From Bacillota bacterium (GTDB lineage Bacteria; Bacillota; Clostridia; Christensenellales; UMGS416): DNA of 64,000 bases. The notes under the pieces were generated by a model, which had not been told where the DNA came from, made no database searches, and saw nothing but the letters and a program-made list of their open reading frames with translations. Of this stretch, positions 62,755 through 64,000 are shown one piece after another; the first letter of the stretch is position 1, and each line of letters opens with the position of its first letter. The stretch is taken from assembly GCA_023435705.1 (NCBI GenBank), contig JAEYRH010000001.1, forward strand, positions 40,977 through 104,976. Reading direction: 5' to 3'. Made by a program: the position numbers and the translations under genes.

Positions 62755-62780
62755 CAGGGCAGGCTTGCAAGCCTGCCCTG
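62755..62780. terminator. Bidirectional hairpin between argS and the VOC gene
   Basis: CAGGGCAGGC (62755-62764) and GCCTGCCCTG (62771-62780) with loop TTGCAA. Perfect 10-bp stem between convergent genes; T-runs are weak on both sides. Confidence 0.7.
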
Positions 62781-62794
62781 TCTGCTATCAGAAG

Positions 62795-63196
62795 CTATTT
62801 GATGTGCGCCGGGTCCATATAGAAGACATCCCAAAGGTACCCGTCGAGATCCTCAAAGCTCCTGCTGTACATAAAGCCCTGATCTGACGGTCCTGCCGGT
62901 TCCATCGCTCCTGCGGCCAGCGCCTTGTCCGCCATCTCGTCCGCCTTTGCCCGGCTTTCCATTGCGATTGAAAAGATCGCTTGCGGTGACGAGCGTATGT
63001 CTGAGATCGGCTTTTTCGTGAAGCCGCGAAAGAAGTCTTCCTTTAACAGCATGAAATAATTGTCTTCACCCAACACCAAGCACGCGGCGTTGTCGTCGGT
63101 GAATTGCGGGTTGAAGCTGAACCCGAGCGCTTTGAAGAATGCCTTTGAGGCATCCAGGTCTTTCACCGGGATATTTACAAAAAGTTTGAGATTCAT
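62795..63196 (-). CDS. VOC/glyoxalase-fold protein
   Basis: 133 residues, two beta-alpha-beta-beta-beta modules. Opens LKLFVNIPVKDLDASKAFFKALGF, ends RSFEDLDGYLWDVFYMDP, as in PhnB/glyoxalase-like lactoylglutathione lyase family proteins. Metal ligands are not all obvious. ATG has GGGAGTG upstream. Single gene facing argS. Substrate unknown. Confidence 0.88.
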   Translation of the reverse strand: MNLKLFVNIPVKDLDASKAFFKALGFSFNPQFTDDNAACLVLGEDNYFMLLKEDFFRGFTKKPISDIRSSPQAIFSIAMESRAKADEMADKALAAGAMEPAGPSDQGFMYSRSFEDLDGYLWDVFYMDPAHIK

Positions 63197-63579
63197 TGCT
63201 TATCACTCCCAATTACCCTAAACTTCGGAAAGAATGGGTTATTTATAGGATAACGCAGGTCAGCACTATGTTCTGTAACTATAGTTTCTTATTTGATCTT
63301 ATTATGTGTTGATTGATGAGTAAATAATTTGGTGTTTTTCCATAGATCAACTATTGCTATATATTGATGTTAGTTGTATCCTATTGCGTGCAACAGGATA
63401 TGCCAGTTTCCAGTCAATGGCAACTGGGTTTGCTTTTGCTCAAGAGGTTGGAAATAGCAACCGGCTGAATACGTCATTGGGATGCTGTAGAGTGTCTCGA
63501 ACAACCGGAGGAATATCGTTTACTCCAGAAAATGGCAGGTTGCAGAAAATGGTCATAACAAATTACCATAAAAAGCCGC

Positions 63580-63608
63580 TTGCAAATGAACAAGACATCC
63601 TGTAAAGT
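63580..63608 (+). promoter_or_regulatory. rRNA promoter P1
   Basis: TTGCAA (63580-63585), 17 bases, TAAAGT (63603-63608). The -10 context CTGTAAAGTAT is repeated in P2, 107 bases downstream. Confidence 0.7.
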
Positions 63609-63686
63609 ATACCGAGCAGTCAGGCGGCAACACAAACCACACGGAACGAACTGGTAACAACAGTTCAGAATGGTAAAAGGTTGCAC

Positions 63687-63715
63687 TTGACTAGCTGCCC
63701 ATGATTCTGTAAAGT
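63687..63715 (+). promoter_or_regulatory. rRNA promoter P2
   Basis: TTGACT (63687-63692), 17 bases, TAAAGT (63710-63715), same CTGTAAAGTAT context as P1. Confidence 0.75.
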
Positions 63716-63798
63716 ATTGCGGGCAATCAAACGGAAATCCGCCGGTTTGGCAAGAAATTGAAACTCTGGCGAATGTTGATGAAAACTTAAAAATGGTG

Positions 63799-63827
63799 TT
63801 GACATCGACAAACCGTTTTGATATTAT
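63799..63827 (+). promoter_or_regulatory. rRNA promoter P3
   Basis: TTGACA (63799-63804), 17 bases, TATTAT (63822-63827). Strongest of the three, about 150 bases before the 16S 5' end. Confidence 0.85.
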
Positions 63828-63978
63828 ATGCAAGCCGCTGTTGCACGGCAACGAAAAGCGGCGAACGAAAAACAGCTCACGCACCTTGAAAACCACATAG
63901 CACTGAACAAACAGTCAAGACGGAAAGAAACGCAATTCTATTTGAGAATCGAGTCCGAGAGGATTTGAGTTAGGATTT

Positions 63979-64000
63979 GAACATGAGAGTTTGATCCTGG
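63979..64000 (+). rRNA. rrs: 16S ribosomal RNA, first bases only
   Basis: AGAGTTTGATCCTGG at 63986-64000 is the universal 5' end of bacterial 16S rRNA (E. coli positions 8-22). The mature 5' end is placed near 63979; the gene runs out of the window. Confidence 0.95.

Larger units (their letters stand above)
63197..63978 (+). promoter_or_regulatory. rRNA operon upstream region
   Basis: 782 bases without a supported protein gene. It is AT-rich, then holds three promoters (63580, 63687, 63799) and a transcribed leader. In the leader GCACCTTGAAAACCACATA (63881-63899) resembles the box sequences found before 16S in Bacillota, and the stretch GAGAATCGAGTCCGAGAGGATT precedes the mature rRNA. Short open frames here are not supported. 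Confidence 0.8.

Noticed and set aside
63354..63896. Short frames in the rRNA upstream region, on both strands
   Set aside because: They run across three good promoters and the transcribed leader and have no ribosome sites.

Overview
The window looks like a chromosome segment of an uncultured or poorly known member of the class Clostridia (Bacillota). It is GC-rich by eye (roughly mid-50s percent) and carries markers of a monoderm firmicute: the Asp23/YloV pair, an LCP cell-wall ligase, a LytTR two-component system, SH3 and CapA surface proteins, a CGAAC-N4-GTTYC-type SOS box and an infC-rpmI-rplT operon behind an RNA leader. The first 22 bases or so of a 16S rRNA gene lie at the right edge, so an rRNA operon begins there.

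Layout. 1-3.9 kb: the two subunits of a type IIA topoisomerase, the B subunit cut by the window start. 4.2-7.2 kb: an aldehyde/electrophile response block, with aldo-keto reductase and Fe-alcohol dehydrogenase on the minus strand, divergent from a MerR regulator and a cupin. The AKR promoter has the 19-bp spacer typical of MerR control. 7.3-12.3 kb: uvrB and uvrA behind a LexA-type SOS box. GC-rich interspersed repeats are concentrated between 1 and 9.5 kb. 12.3-14.0 kb: an AT-rich islet holding a Cys-rich histidine kinase translationally coupled to a receiver-only response regulator. 14-22 kb: S9 peptidase lipoprotein, DUF998, Asp23, fakA-type kinase, SH3 lipoprotein, methyltransferase and GNAT. 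22-27.6 kb: DUF1934, UPF0173 hydrolase, a SpoOB-like kinase with a LytTR regulator, Sua5/TsaC, arginine phosphatase and two small unknowns. 27.6-32.5 kb: a degenerate CapA-like surface protein, a second Fe-ADH and an LCP protein. 32.6-39 kb: lon-engB, then infC-rpmI-rplT with a leader attenuator and an apparent AUU start, an AT-richer unknown plus GNAT, and a SpoU methyltransferase. 39-43 kb: epimerase, class V aminotransferase divergent from DUF3343, nth behind a perfect palindrome, and an XRE/membrane-protein pair behind tandem operator-like repeats. 43.3-46 kb: an ABC-2 exporter with two permeases. 46-55.5 kb: SIS protein, stomatin-like protein, nucleoside hydrolase, TIM-barrel isomerase, asparagine synthetase, MFS transporter and an NfeD-like/flotillin pair. 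55.7-57.1 kb: two DUF2975 paralogues with an XRE regulator. 57.2-63.2 kb: TPR-GAF-GGDEF cyclase, Bcp peroxiredoxin, a frameshifted nitroreductase, argS and a VOC protein. 63.2-64 kb: rRNA promoter region with three tandem promoters.

Most of the window is core-genome Clostridia. The strongest candidate for something undescribed is the AT-rich kinase/receiver pair at 12.3-14.0 kb. The most precise regulatory readings are the MerR-type promoter at 6362-6392, the SOS box at 7295, the infC leader switch with AUU start, the palindrome at the nth promoter, the 13-bp tandem repeats at the XRE promoter, and the three rRNA promoters. No tRNA, CRISPR array, transposase or integrase was recognised. Function calls rest on motif recognition, not on database searches; GC values are estimates by eye.
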